64,000 bases of DNA, from the NCBI GenBank assembly GCA_021464245.1, contig JADCRB010000001.1, positions 310,001-374,000 on the forward strand. The letters run 5' to 3'. Within the stretch, counting starts at the first letter, position 1; every line of letters starts with the position of its first letter. Shown piece after piece: positions 12,473 to 22,600 of the stretch. Below the pieces are notes generated by a model. The model searched no databases, had not been told where the DNA came from, and was given only the letters and a program-made list of their open reading frames with translations. The translations under genes and the position numbers were made by a program. Origin of the DNA: Carallia brachiata (lineage: Eukaryota > Streptophyta > Magnoliopsida > Malpighiales > Rhizophoraceae).

Positions 12473-13001
12473 GTGTATATATTATTTCACTTTTGTCATC
12501 CTAAAATATCTTTACTTAGTTTGGTTTAAAAAAAAATCCTTAGTTAGTGATTTAGTGTATATTTTCAATTAAAAGGTCATTGGTTAGTGTACTTTTTTCA
12601 ACCCTCCGACGATGATAGACTAGGGGTTTCTAAGTAGGAAAAATTTTGAGAAATCACAGGGAGACATGGTTAAAAATTTTGAGAAACAAAATATAAAAAA
12701 AGTAAAACCACATATAATTAAACTAATGGTAATGCTGTTCCCAAAAAAAAAAAGTAACACGGGATGTGAAACAAAAGTCACTTCGTGTTCAACTTTCGGC
12801 TGCTTATTACCAACAACTGGCGTTGCCTATAATTGAAAAAAACAACAAAACATAGAATTGGAGTTGACGTGTTTTTGTCTTGTAAATTGTGGCATGGAGT
12901 TCTGTGGACTCGTGTTTGCATTTTCCCTTTTTCACGCTGCTGTAATTTTTTTTTTCTTTTTGTTTTTTTTTTTATGAAAGTAGGAAAGTTGCTGATTGCC
13001 C

Positions 13002-13047
<46 letters not shown>

Positions 13048-13270
13048 ATCTATAAGTAAAGATTGGTGGACGTGATATAGTAGAAAAGAAAGAAAAGGAA
13101 AAAATTTTTTGTGTAATTAATTGAGTTATTTGTGCAACGAGAAGATAAATTATTATAACGAAATTTAAAAGTATATTTTTATCTATTTTTTTGTTGTAAA
13201 AATTAAGTATTTGGTTGTACAAATAAATTAATTGGTTGCACAAATTTTTTTTTTGTTTGTTCTGCGTTTT
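12473..13270. other. Intergenic spacer with (TA)n microsatellite
   Basis: A/T-rich spacer upstream of the methyltransferase gene. A (TA)n tract runs from about 13003 to 13050. The open frames overlapping it encode mostly Tyr-Ile or Lys-Asn low complexity and are not genes. Confidence 0.6.
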
Positions 13271-13274
13271 CTTT

Positions 13275-13338
13275 TCTGCGTTCACGTAACAGTACTATAT
13301 ATATATTTTACGTCTTTTTTTCCGCGTCCACGTAATAG

Positions 13339-13369
<31 letters not shown>
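13275..13369 (+). repeat. Tandem ACGT-core repeat and (AT)n upstream of the methyltransferase
   Basis: Two diverged copies of a block of about 30 bases, 'ctgcgttcacgtaacagta' at 13275-13306 and 'ccgcgtccacgtaatagta' at 13321-13350, each end in an (AT)n run. Both keep the CACGTAA core, an ACGT-type element of the kind bZIP factors bind. They sit about 360-430 bases before the ATG at 13709, so a promoter role is possible but unproven. Confidence 0.5.
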
Positions 13370-13370
<1 letters not shown>

Positions 13371-13708
13371 AAATCCAGCAATTAGAGATCAGATAATAAA
13401 AGTTAAAAACGAATTTAAATTTTAAATTATACATCTTTTATTTAAAAATTGCGACTGTTAATCACCCAATTATTATTTATTCCCTACAAATAAAAAGACT
13501 AGCTAGATTTAGCTTCATTTTAATAAAAATTAGAATCCATGAACAAATCTCCCAACCACTTCTGTAATTAATATAATAATAATCACACTCTAATCACAAC
13601 TAGTAAAGTATCTCAACTTGCTTACTTTAACCTCACAAATCTCGCTTCCCTCTCTCTCACTCTCTCTTCTCTATGTGAACTGTGAAGCAAGAAGAAGCAC
13701 AGAACAAG

Positions 13709-14965
13709 ATGGGATCAGTGTCACTGAAGATAGGAGATGGAACAGCCAGATTCAAGAAAGCAACTTTATGCTCTTCTGCAGTGAACATTCTCATGCTCTT
13801 CTCTGTTATCACCACCAATCTCTTTGCTCTCTATGCCTTCACTTACTCTCCCAAATCCCATCAAAGTCACCTTTTTGCCAACAAGAACTTCTCTCTAATC
13901 TCCGAGCAAGTCTCTTTGATTCTCAAAGAGATCGATTCTTCTCAGAGAAAGCTTGCCAAGATTGAGAAAGAGCTGTTGGGGTACGAGACAATTGATGTTT
14001 CAAGACCCAATATTGCGAGTGAGCTCAAGTTGTTCCTGCAGCAGCACCAGCTCCCTCTTGGCAAAGATTCAAGGACTGGGATCACTGAAATGGTGGCCTC
14101 TGTGGGCCACTCTTGTGAGAAATCTGCTGATTTGTTGTCTCAATACATGAGTTACAGGGTCTCAGGGCCTTGTCCTGATGATTGGAGCCTTGCCCAGAAG
14201 CTGATTCTTCGTGGATGCGAACCTCTTCCCAGAAGGAGATGCTTTGCCAAGTCTCCAACTAAGGTTGGTCTTGACCCATTTCCCATTTCTCTTTGGAAGC
14301 CTGTTAGTGAAAAGATTGCCACTTGGAGTGGCCTTGTTTGCAAGAATTTTGAGTGCTTGAATAAGAAGAAGTTGAGTAGGGAGTGTGTTGGTTGCTTTGA
14401 TTTGGGTAATGGATATGAGAACAAGAAGTATGTTAAAGCTAGGGGCAAGAATGATTTTCTTGTTGATGATGTGTTGGCTCTGGCAAGTGGAGGAATTAGA
14501 ATAGGATTTGACATTGGCGGTGGATCTGGCACCTTTGCTGCTAGAATGGCAGAGAGGAATGTGACTGTGATCACCAACACTTTGAATATTGATGCTCCAT
14601 TCAGTGAATTCATTGCAGCGAGAGGGCTCTTCCCTCTGTATTTGAGTTTAGACCATAGGTTCCCTTTCTATGATAATGTGTTTGATTTGATTCATGCGTC
14701 GAGTGGCTTCGATACTGGTGCCAAACCCGAAAAATTGGAGTTCTTGATGTTTGATATTGATCGCATTTTGAGGGCTGGTGGATTATTTTGGTTGGATAAT
14801 TTTTATTGTGCCAATGAAGAGAAAAGGGGGGCTTTGACTAGATTGATCGAGCGGTTCGGGTATAAAAAGCTGAAATGGGTCGTTGGGGAGAAGGTCGATG
14901 CAACTGGGTCGGGTAAATCTGAAGTTTATTTGTCTGCTGTGCTGCAAAAGCCAGTTAGAGTGTGA
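13709..14965 (+). CDS. Membrane-anchored SAM-dependent methyltransferase (plant, At1g29790-like)
   Basis: This is a single-exon gene of 418 codons. I start at the ATG at 13709 (MGSVSLKIGDG), because the open frame before it has no earlier ATG. A basic N-terminus is followed by one hydrophobic segment (residues about 20-40, NILMLFSVITTNLFALYAF), suggesting a type II Golgi or endomembrane anchor. A coiled stretch (about 50-75) and a Cys-containing middle region (CGCF-like 'CEPLPRRRCF', 'CVGCFDLGNGYENKKY') come next. The C-terminal domain has a SAM-binding motif I at residues 265-275 (GFDIGGGSGTFAARM), then LNIDAPFSEFIAARG and FDLIHASSGFD. This matches a plant family annotated as S-adenosylmethionine-dependent methyltransferases, distantly like the pectin-methyltransferase group. 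The substrate is unknown. Confidence 0.88.
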   Translation: MGSVSLKIGDGTARFKKATLCSSAVNILMLFSVITTNLFALYAFTYSPKSHQSHLFANKNFSLISEQVSLILKEIDSSQRKLAKIEKELLGYETIDVSRPNIASELKLFLQQHQLPLGKDSRTGITEMVASVGHSCEKSADLLSQYMSYRVSGPCPDDWSLAQKLILRGCEPLPRRRCFAKSPTKVGLDPFPISLWKPVSEKIATWSGLVCKNFECLNKKKLSRECVGCFDLGNGYENKKYVKARGKNDFLVDDVLALASGGIRIGFDIGGGSGTFAARMAERNVTVITNTLNIDAPFSEFIAARGLFPLYLSLDHRFPFYDNVFDLIHASSGFDTGAKPEKLEFLMFDIDRILRAGGLFWLDNFYCANEEKRGALTRLIERFGYKKLKWVVGEKVDATGSGKSEVYLSAVLQKPVRV

Positions 14966-16032
14966 TGAATAGATATATCTTTCACACTAACTGGTAGAGG
15001 GAAGGATCTATCTGGTATTCTAGCTTGTTTATGCTGTATTTGTCAGGTTCATTACCTTTAAAGGCTTAAACATCCTTGTGAAATTTGTTGAAATGTGCAA
15101 TAAATACATCAATTATTTCTTATTCATCTTCAAGTATTGGAAGTGACGTACTATATTGCTGTCTCAATTGCCAGTAAGATTCTCACGTTTCTGCCGTCTG
15201 CTTTGTTGCACTCTTGTGTGATTCCAAATTTAATAGAATGGCGTAAAACCCTGAACCTTGTGGAGGGAAGGAGTTGTTATAATGGTCTTCATAACGTATG
15301 GTAGCATTTAACTTGTTTTACTTTCATAACATATCGAGTCTGGCTGCAACTTACTTGATCTAGGTGATAGATTTTGGGATTTGGCAGTAGACCACTAATT
15401 GAGAACACCTCCACGAATGTCTCAAAATTGTGACACGGGCGATACAACTGCCTGCGGACCAGTCAAATCTGAAATTATAGAGTATCAACACAGCAAAACT
15501 TGACTCCCTGGTCGATCCTTAGGTTATGTAATGTAGCCTTTTTTGTTCAATGCTGGGAGAATATAGACTCTGGTTTCGATGATGTGGCCCCTTTAGTCCA
15601 GTGCTAGGAGGATTGATTCTGGGGTTGAAAGTGTGGCCTTGTTTGCCAATATTGGGAGGGTTTCAGCTTTAGATGAGGCAAGTGCCTTAATTGTTATGTT
15701 CATTAGCCAAAGTTCATCTCCACTTCCCAGACCAACTCAAACAACAGCAACCAGCTGGTAGTGTTATTGGCAAACCTTAACCTCATTGCTCGCATCATTG
15801 ATTGTTTTCTGAACTACAAAAGCAGTAGTCGTCCTGGCCACAGTCCATGTTGTGCAACCACTAGCAGTTTCCCATTCCACATGCATGTAATCCAAGGATG
15901 TAGGATCTATTTGCTGGTGTGGTGCCATAGAAAATCGAAGCTTCAGGCTTTGCCTTCCGAAATTCTGTGACATACTATGTCATGTTGGTGAAAAGGGCCC
16001 ATTTCAATCAATCAGTTGCTGAACTCGTTTTC
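14966..16032. other. 3' flank of the methyltransferase and unassigned spacer
   Basis: The 3' untranslated region is probably within the first 200-300 bases (an 'aataaa' lies at 15100-15105). Beyond that is moderately complex sequence with no supported gene. Facing 69-codon open frames at 15761-15970 (plus) and 15764-15973 (minus) match no family I know. Confidence 0.5.
15530..15680 (+). repeat. Three diverged tandem units of about 50 bases
   Basis: Three consecutive blocks follow the pattern 'atgt(a/g)gcc...(t/c)caatgctgggag...ttctggttt': near 15535-15585 (tagccttttttgttcaatgc), 15585-15635 (tggcccctttagtccagtgc) and 15633-15680 (tggccttgtttgccaatatt). They are strongly diverged and so old. 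Function unknown. Confidence 0.5.
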
Positions 16033-16035
16033 TAA

Positions 16036-16502
16036 CATTGTATTTGGATAAAATCTTATGGGAAGAATATGAAAGTGGTAGAGAGGATCATTAATAGAGA
16101 TGAATATTTTCTATTATCTTTTATATTTGAAAAAAAGTAATAAGAGAGAAAAATTATAAATTCTTAATTTGAGAAGGGGTGGAAAGCGAGGGGATGAAAG
16201 TAAAATATATTAGAATAATAATTTTTTTTTCATAATAAATTCTATTTAAATGTTTTATTTAGGTAAAATTGTAATTTTTAAACTGTGCAATAGGTAATTG
16301 AATTATTTAATAAATTTAATAGTTGAATTAACATCTTTTATCTTATTTTTTGGAGGATTAGTTTTAGTGGGTTAAGGAGAATAAGGAGAATTAAAAACTT
16401 TAATCTTCTCTACTTTTCAAATATCTTTTAAATATAATAATTTACTTCAATTCTCTTATTTTCCTTTTCCTCTCCCTTTTTTTTTCTCTCCCAAACACAA
16501 TA
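16036..16502. mobile_element. MITE, PIF/Harbinger-like
   Basis: A 467-bp non-coding element. Its left terminus CATTGTATTTGGATA pairs with the right reverse-complement TATTGTGTTTGGGAGAG, and TAA flanks it at 16033-16035 and 16503-16505. The inside is purine-rich on the left and pyrimidine-rich on the right. Confidence 0.7.
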
Positions 16503-16881
16503 TAAGTTGTGTATTTTTATTTTGTCATTGAGCTGGGAATTCTTAAATGACCAATTAGCATTATACTTTCCCACACTCCAACTATAGTCTTGTAGCGCAT
16601 TGTTTTGTCAATGTGGTTACTAAATGAGAAAACGGTTGACCTGGCTCTATCATATGACGTTGATGTGTCAAAAAAATTAAGCTATGTCAACTACAATCAT
16701 ATTATGCTTAGCTGCAGTGTCTTTAAATCCGTTTTACTGCTTGAAACACCATGATCTAGTTTTCCACGCACAAAGAGAAGGAACTTGTCATTGCATTATC
16801 GACCATTCAACTCTATATTAGTACAGTCCCAAAAAACCAACATAACTACGTGGAGAACTCTGCAAAAAAAAGAAAAAAAAA

Positions 16882-17235
16882 ATTAATATATAAATCTAGA
16901 ACCAACTTTAATTAAAATAATAAAATTAACACTAATTTTAAAAATAACAATCTAATATCAACTTTACATATAGTAACAAATCTACCATACTGTAAATTTT
17001 TTTGAATAGAAGTTATCTGTTTCGATAGTATGACACTAACTTATATGATCATCATATATCGAAACAGACATATTTTTATAAATTTGTCATTGAAACAGAT
17101 TTTATTCATATAAAATTATAACGTGTTAGATTTATTACCATATGCAAAATTGGTACTAAATTTATTACTTTAAAATTAGTGGTAGATTTATTATTTTAAA
17201 TAATTTAGTGTTAGAGCCGTATATTAATAAAGGAA
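16882..17235. mobile_element. Foldback (long inverted repeat) element
   Basis: Two arms of about 160 bases are inverted copies of each other. The left arm (attaatatataaatctagaa...ctgtttcgatag) pairs with the right arm (tatcgaaacagac...gagccgtatattaat). The turn lies near 17030-17060. No coding sequence. A transcript would form a long hairpin. Confidence 0.65.
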
Positions 17236-19683
17236 AAAAAAGTTTTTTTTTATGGTTATTGACCTCCCAACTTTATATGACTACAAGACTTGGAATCTAT
17301 CTATCTTTGAGTAGTACTTCAAAGATAGATCAATTTCGACGCAAACACGGGCAAAATTACTGAAGATCAACCATTCAACTCTTTATTAGTACCATCCTGC
17401 AACGTGCAAGCAAAGGACGGCGAAGACCAATTCGGACGCAAACACGGGCAAAATTTATGCGAGAAGCATCCTCCGTTAAGGCGTCTACCTTAATGGTTAT
17501 ACCAAATGGTTATACCAATAAGATTCCCAATAGGCCAAAGTCCTTGAGCGAGAGAAATTCTATATTGAAACCGATAAGAGCAGTTGAATCATCCAAATGA
17601 CTACCCAACCTTTCTCGTTTTAGTGCTGTCTGAATCCATTTATCCGAACAACATTGTACGTGTGGGATAGTGATAAGCACGCACAGTCGACCGCGAAGGC
17701 TTAGGTTGAGTATAATTAAAACATGTGGTAGAACTAAACGTACGTGACACCTCCTTAGATAATGAACAGTCTGAATTTGGATTTGGCAGTTTACGTTCTC
17801 GGGGTATACTGGAGTGGATTAAATCGCGCAATCTTCCCTGACTAATCTGCGAGGAGACCATCGTTCCTCATCTATGTTGTGCCAAAAAACAAAGAATGCA
17901 CTTACCCGAAAAAAAAAAAAAAAAAAATCTAGGCACCTGTTGATGCATCCAAAAAATTTCTTTCATTTTTGAATATATCTAAAGAAAGAGGATAGTGCTA
18001 GTTGGTTAAAAAGGAATAGCGCAAAAAGTGAATAATTTACGTCGCTTGTTTAACAAGAGAAATGGAAAGAAAGAAAAAAAAATAATTATATTCTACCATC
18101 GTAATTATATTTTTTTATTTATCTAAATAATTTATTTTCCTCACAATTTTTTCTCTTACAAATTACTATTTACTTCTCTTTCTCTACACTTCTTTTCATA
18201 ATTTTCTTTACTATCTAAATAATTTTTTTACTCATCACTTTTCTCTTAAATTATTATCTATTTTTCTTTCTTTGTATCTTCCTTTTTACAAATTTTTCTA
18301 TTTATTTAAAAATTTATTTTTTTCACCACATTTTTCTTATGTTTTTTTCACATATTTCTTCTTAATCTAAACACGCTAATAATCTCGACAAAACTTGAAC
18401 ACATAATTTCTTTTATGGATCCAAACTTAGCATCCATTTACACCATCCAAATAGTCATGAAAACTAATTTCTCTATTTCACTTATAACTAACACCCTAAC
18501 TACCAATCATTTAGATGTGATATTTACGAGAAGAAAAAAACTTTATAGATGGGCAAATGAGAAGGAAAAGTCGGGGCCCACATCATTATTTGCGGTTTAT
18601 GAACATTTTATTTTTTTACGTAAGAGTAATATCTGCCCAATACTTTTAAAATTAAAAAATCACAAAAATAAAATTGACAAAATAATATATATAAATATGT
18701 AATAATAAACGTATTATTAATATATAAAATTTAAATTATTAACTTATAAAATATATTAAATTTAAAAAATAAATTATTAAATTAATTATAAATTTTACTG
18801 TATTGTAAAGTGTGTAATTATATAATAATATTTTTTTATTCACCCACTTTTATATTATTGTAATTAAATAATTATTATTAAATTAATTATTTTATTTTTT
18901 TCAATGAATAAAAAAAAAATAATGAACTGATTTAGAATTCTGATTTGACGCAAAGTCTCACAGCTTTCACGATGCAGCAGTCTTTTGGATGGACACAGAC
19001 ATTAACTTTCTTGACGCTCCTCCGACACTTTAGCTTCAATTAAATAATTTTCTCAAAAAAAAAAGAAATTCAATTAAATAAGTAAGCTTAAGAAATTTGT
19101 TAAGAGCGTAAGTAAGCGTAAAGATAAACATTAAGAAAATCATTTTTTTATGAAAATTTTTGAAAATTTTTTAAATTTTAAAATAATATTAAATTTATCT
19201 TAGGTTTAACTTTAAAAATATAAAATTATTAAAAAAATTTTGTCAGGAGAAAAAACAAGTCAAATCATAAAAAATCATGAGAAAATTCTTTGTATTATGT
19301 ATCATTATTCTACAAGAAAATAAGAGTGAGCACACGAGATTTACGTAATTTATTTAACGGTATTTAAAAATTTATTTATTCTTTAAATTTATTACATCGC
19401 TTATAATTCAACCGTTGATATCACTACGTATACACTGCGTTTCTATTTAGAGTTACCATAAAAGATTTCTAATTTGATAAACAAAAATAGAAAAAATGTT
19501 AATAATGTCTATCCCTGAATAAAATAATAGAGTAGTAGTTATTGACATAACTACTTCAGTTCTTCCTGTATTGGAAGTACCTTAAATACCTATGCGCTTA
19601 TTGAACTCTCTAACTGCCCTCTCTTCTCTGCTTCTTCTTCTTCTTCTTGGGTTTTTGGAAGGGTTTTAGAGTTTAGGACAGCC
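17236..19683. other. Intergenic spacer and upstream region of the DNA glycosylase gene
   Basis: A/T-rich spacer. About 18040-18376 looks like another MITE (gtcgcttgttta... to ...taatctaaacacgc, pyrimidine-rich inside), but the flanking three bases do not match, so it is only a suspect. An 'aacacgggcaaaatt' sequence occurs twice (about 17344 and 17442), pointing to a small local duplication. A (CTT)n stretch at 19630-19646 lies in the probable 5' leader of the next gene. Confidence 0.5.
19582..19588 (+). promoter_or_regulatory. Possible TATA element of the DNA glycosylase gene
   Basis: The motif TTAAATA lies about 96 bases before the ATG at 19684 and is followed by a pyrimidine-rich leader with (CTT)n, as often seen in plant promoters. 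In such AT-rich DNA a chance match is likely. Confidence 0.3.
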
Positions 19684-22600
19684 ATGTCGACGTTGACCGT
19701 TTACAGGAGGAAAGCAGGTTGCGGGGCTTCCAACAACAATGGTAAAGGAGAAGACAAGCCTGAATGCTGCTGGCTTCCTCAAACCCCTGATAAGCTGGTT
19801 CAAAGAAGACCCTTTGCTCTGGGAACAGCTAGAATTTCTGGTTCTCAGGATGTTTTTGAGAATTCAGGGGAGATGGCAGGTGGGGAGGAGCAGAAACGCG
19901 GTAATTCTGATTCTGATGCTGCTGGCCAAGAAGCAGGTCTTGGAGATACGAATAGAGTGGCTAAAAAATTGAACTTTTTGAGTTCTGAGGAGGTTTTGGG
20001 TCGAGGTTTTGGCGGGTGGGACGAATCATTGGCTGCTATTCCTTTGACACAGGTCTTGGAATTGTCCAGTGCTGCTTTTCCGGAAGCCGTGCGACCGTCT
20101 GAAGAAACAGAAGCTCTGGATGAACTTCGTTCTTCTACTGATGCTTCAACAGTGACCACAGGAGGTGAACGATGCAATCTTTGAATTATGTTTTTGTGTT
20201 GTTTAAAAGGGTCACCTTTTAATTGCATAATTAGGTTGGATTAGTAAGTATTTAGTCCGGGTTTGAACAGCAGTGATTTGATCAAACAAAAATTTCCTGA
20301 TTCTGGTTTTTGAAATTTTAGGCATAACTACTAGCCAACTTTTTCTTGTTGCCTTGTTGCAATTCTACAAAATCAATATGCAAATGATAATTGAATTTAA
20401 ATGATAATTGAATTTTGTTGGGTTTGAGAGCAGATGGATCCTCAGGGGAGAATGAGAAAATCCATCATGTTGAGTGTCCTCCAACTGATGAGAAGAACAT
20501 GGCCAATAAACGACCAAATGGTGGCACAGATGAGAACAATAGGTCAAGAAAGAAGAGCAGAAGGAAAAGGCATAGACCCAAGATATTGGGTCGTGCTAAA
20601 GTTAAAAAACCTGCCCAAAAGATGGCAAAGGCACCTCGACAGAAGAAGGAGAAGAGGAAGAATGAGGAGAAAACTAGTGAGAGGAATGACAAGAATGTTC
20701 AAATTCCTGCAGGAGTGATGGTGATGAATGGGAATTTAGGCCTTGGCTCAGGAATCAACAATGACTTGGGAATAGATTCAACTGTGGAACCGACGATTTT
20801 GAAGAATAGTGGAGCATTAATTTTGTTGAGTGACACTAAAATGGAAAAGGATTTCAATGAGCCCAAATGGAGCACATATGGAAAGCGATCTTGTAGAACA
20901 AGCAAATACAGACGGAGGCCTTTTGGAGTCAACAATGTGCTCAGATATATACCGAAAATACACAAGAAGGAAAGGACAGTGAGGAGCAGAAAATTTAATA
21001 GGTTGTGCATCTTAAGTGTATATAACTTGTTTCGCCACCCAAAGGAAGAGATCGAAATTATTTGCTCGAAGGAATGACATGGCTTCACTCACTGCAACGC
21101 CAGTATGCAATCAATCACCAAACTTGCTCCCCAATCAAAAGTTCGAAGGGGAGGCTGCCCGAGGGGAGGGTATCATGGAGATGCTCCCCAGTCAAAATTT
21201 CGAAGGAGAGGCTGCTCAAGGAGAGGGTGTTACAGCGATTGTAGCTCGTCCTCTCAGCTTAAAATTGCACGATTTTAGAAGAAAAGCAAGCCCAGCAGAA
21301 AATGAGAAGCCACTACACATTGCCAAACCAAAAGGTACTTTCTTTATTATCAACCTCATCAACCTGATGTTTGTTTGTTTTTTTCCCTCTGCAATCCTCG
21401 TCAGGATGTTAGCCAAAATCTCGAACTTGTTATAAATGCGTTGGTGGAATCAGCAATGTTTGTGCATTACAAGCATTGGAGCTTACGACCTTGTGAAGCA
21501 ATTCTCTTGTGGTTGAACACTAAATTCTTATACTTTCATAATGTTAGATTGTATAGGCCAATGGCTCATGGACTTCTTGCATTGAATCTTTGAATATAAA
21601 TATCTAAAGTTCGCCATGGACGAAAACGGAAGGTCAAAACCATTGAACTTGGTCATCATTATCTGGCATTCACTTGATGTTTTCCTGTTTATGTTGGTGT
21701 ATTTCCTCTTCCCATTTAAAAGCTTAGAGTACAGGTATAGCATGTCCTCTCCCTCTCCCTCCCTGTTCCCCATTCATTGTTTTTTGGTTGATTGTTACCT
21801 TCTAATTTTTTGACTTCTTCTTCACTAAAGGTGGAGAAAGTTTTTGACTTCCTCTTCCCATTTATGTGCACGTCTTCATGAATGCACAAATTCAGAGATA
21901 CAATTGAGTATTTGCCCTAATTCGTTATAAAATTGACTCCAGTTGAATTGAAAACAAACTATTTAAGATTTTTGGCAACTAAAAGAGGAATATGAAGGAA
22001 CTCGAGAGTTAATTATTGGTAGCCTACGCAACCCAATCAAATTTTCAGAGATTGAAATTTGTTCCTTTTTTTATTTTATTTTATTTTATTTTAGGGATGG
22101 GTTTATAAGGTGTAGCTCTTCTCTAGTTGCTTTTCACCCATGTAAGTCAAGTGAGCTACAGTTTAATGTTTTATCAATTGTTGAAGTATAAGATATATAA
22201 ATCTCATATTGGAAAGGAAGGAAGGAGTAAAGCAAAATATAAGTGCGGCTAGAAGACCCATAACCTAAGACTTAAGGTTTTAGATAAGATGTGCTGTCGA
22301 AAAGTCTATTTAGTGTTGCTTTCTTCTTCCCTCTTGTGATCCATCTAAGTTATTGGGCCTACACTTTTGCAAAGCTTCACATCAATATATGAGCAGCTAG
22401 CAGTCAACTTCCTAGGAAAAAATCATTGACTAATGAGCACTGACTTAATTCAAATTTTTATCTATTTCTTAAATAATGAGCATAGCATAGTTGCATGTAA
22501 ATTTTTAGGTCTAAAGTCAGGGACTTTGTAGTAATCCAGTGAATACACAATCTTTGCTTTGTATCTTATTTGTTAAGGAAGGAATCATTCAATGGCCTCA

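Noticed and set aside
14152..14613. 153-codon minus-strand frame inside the methyltransferase gene
   Set aside because: Antisense shadow; the plus strand has the recognisable protein.
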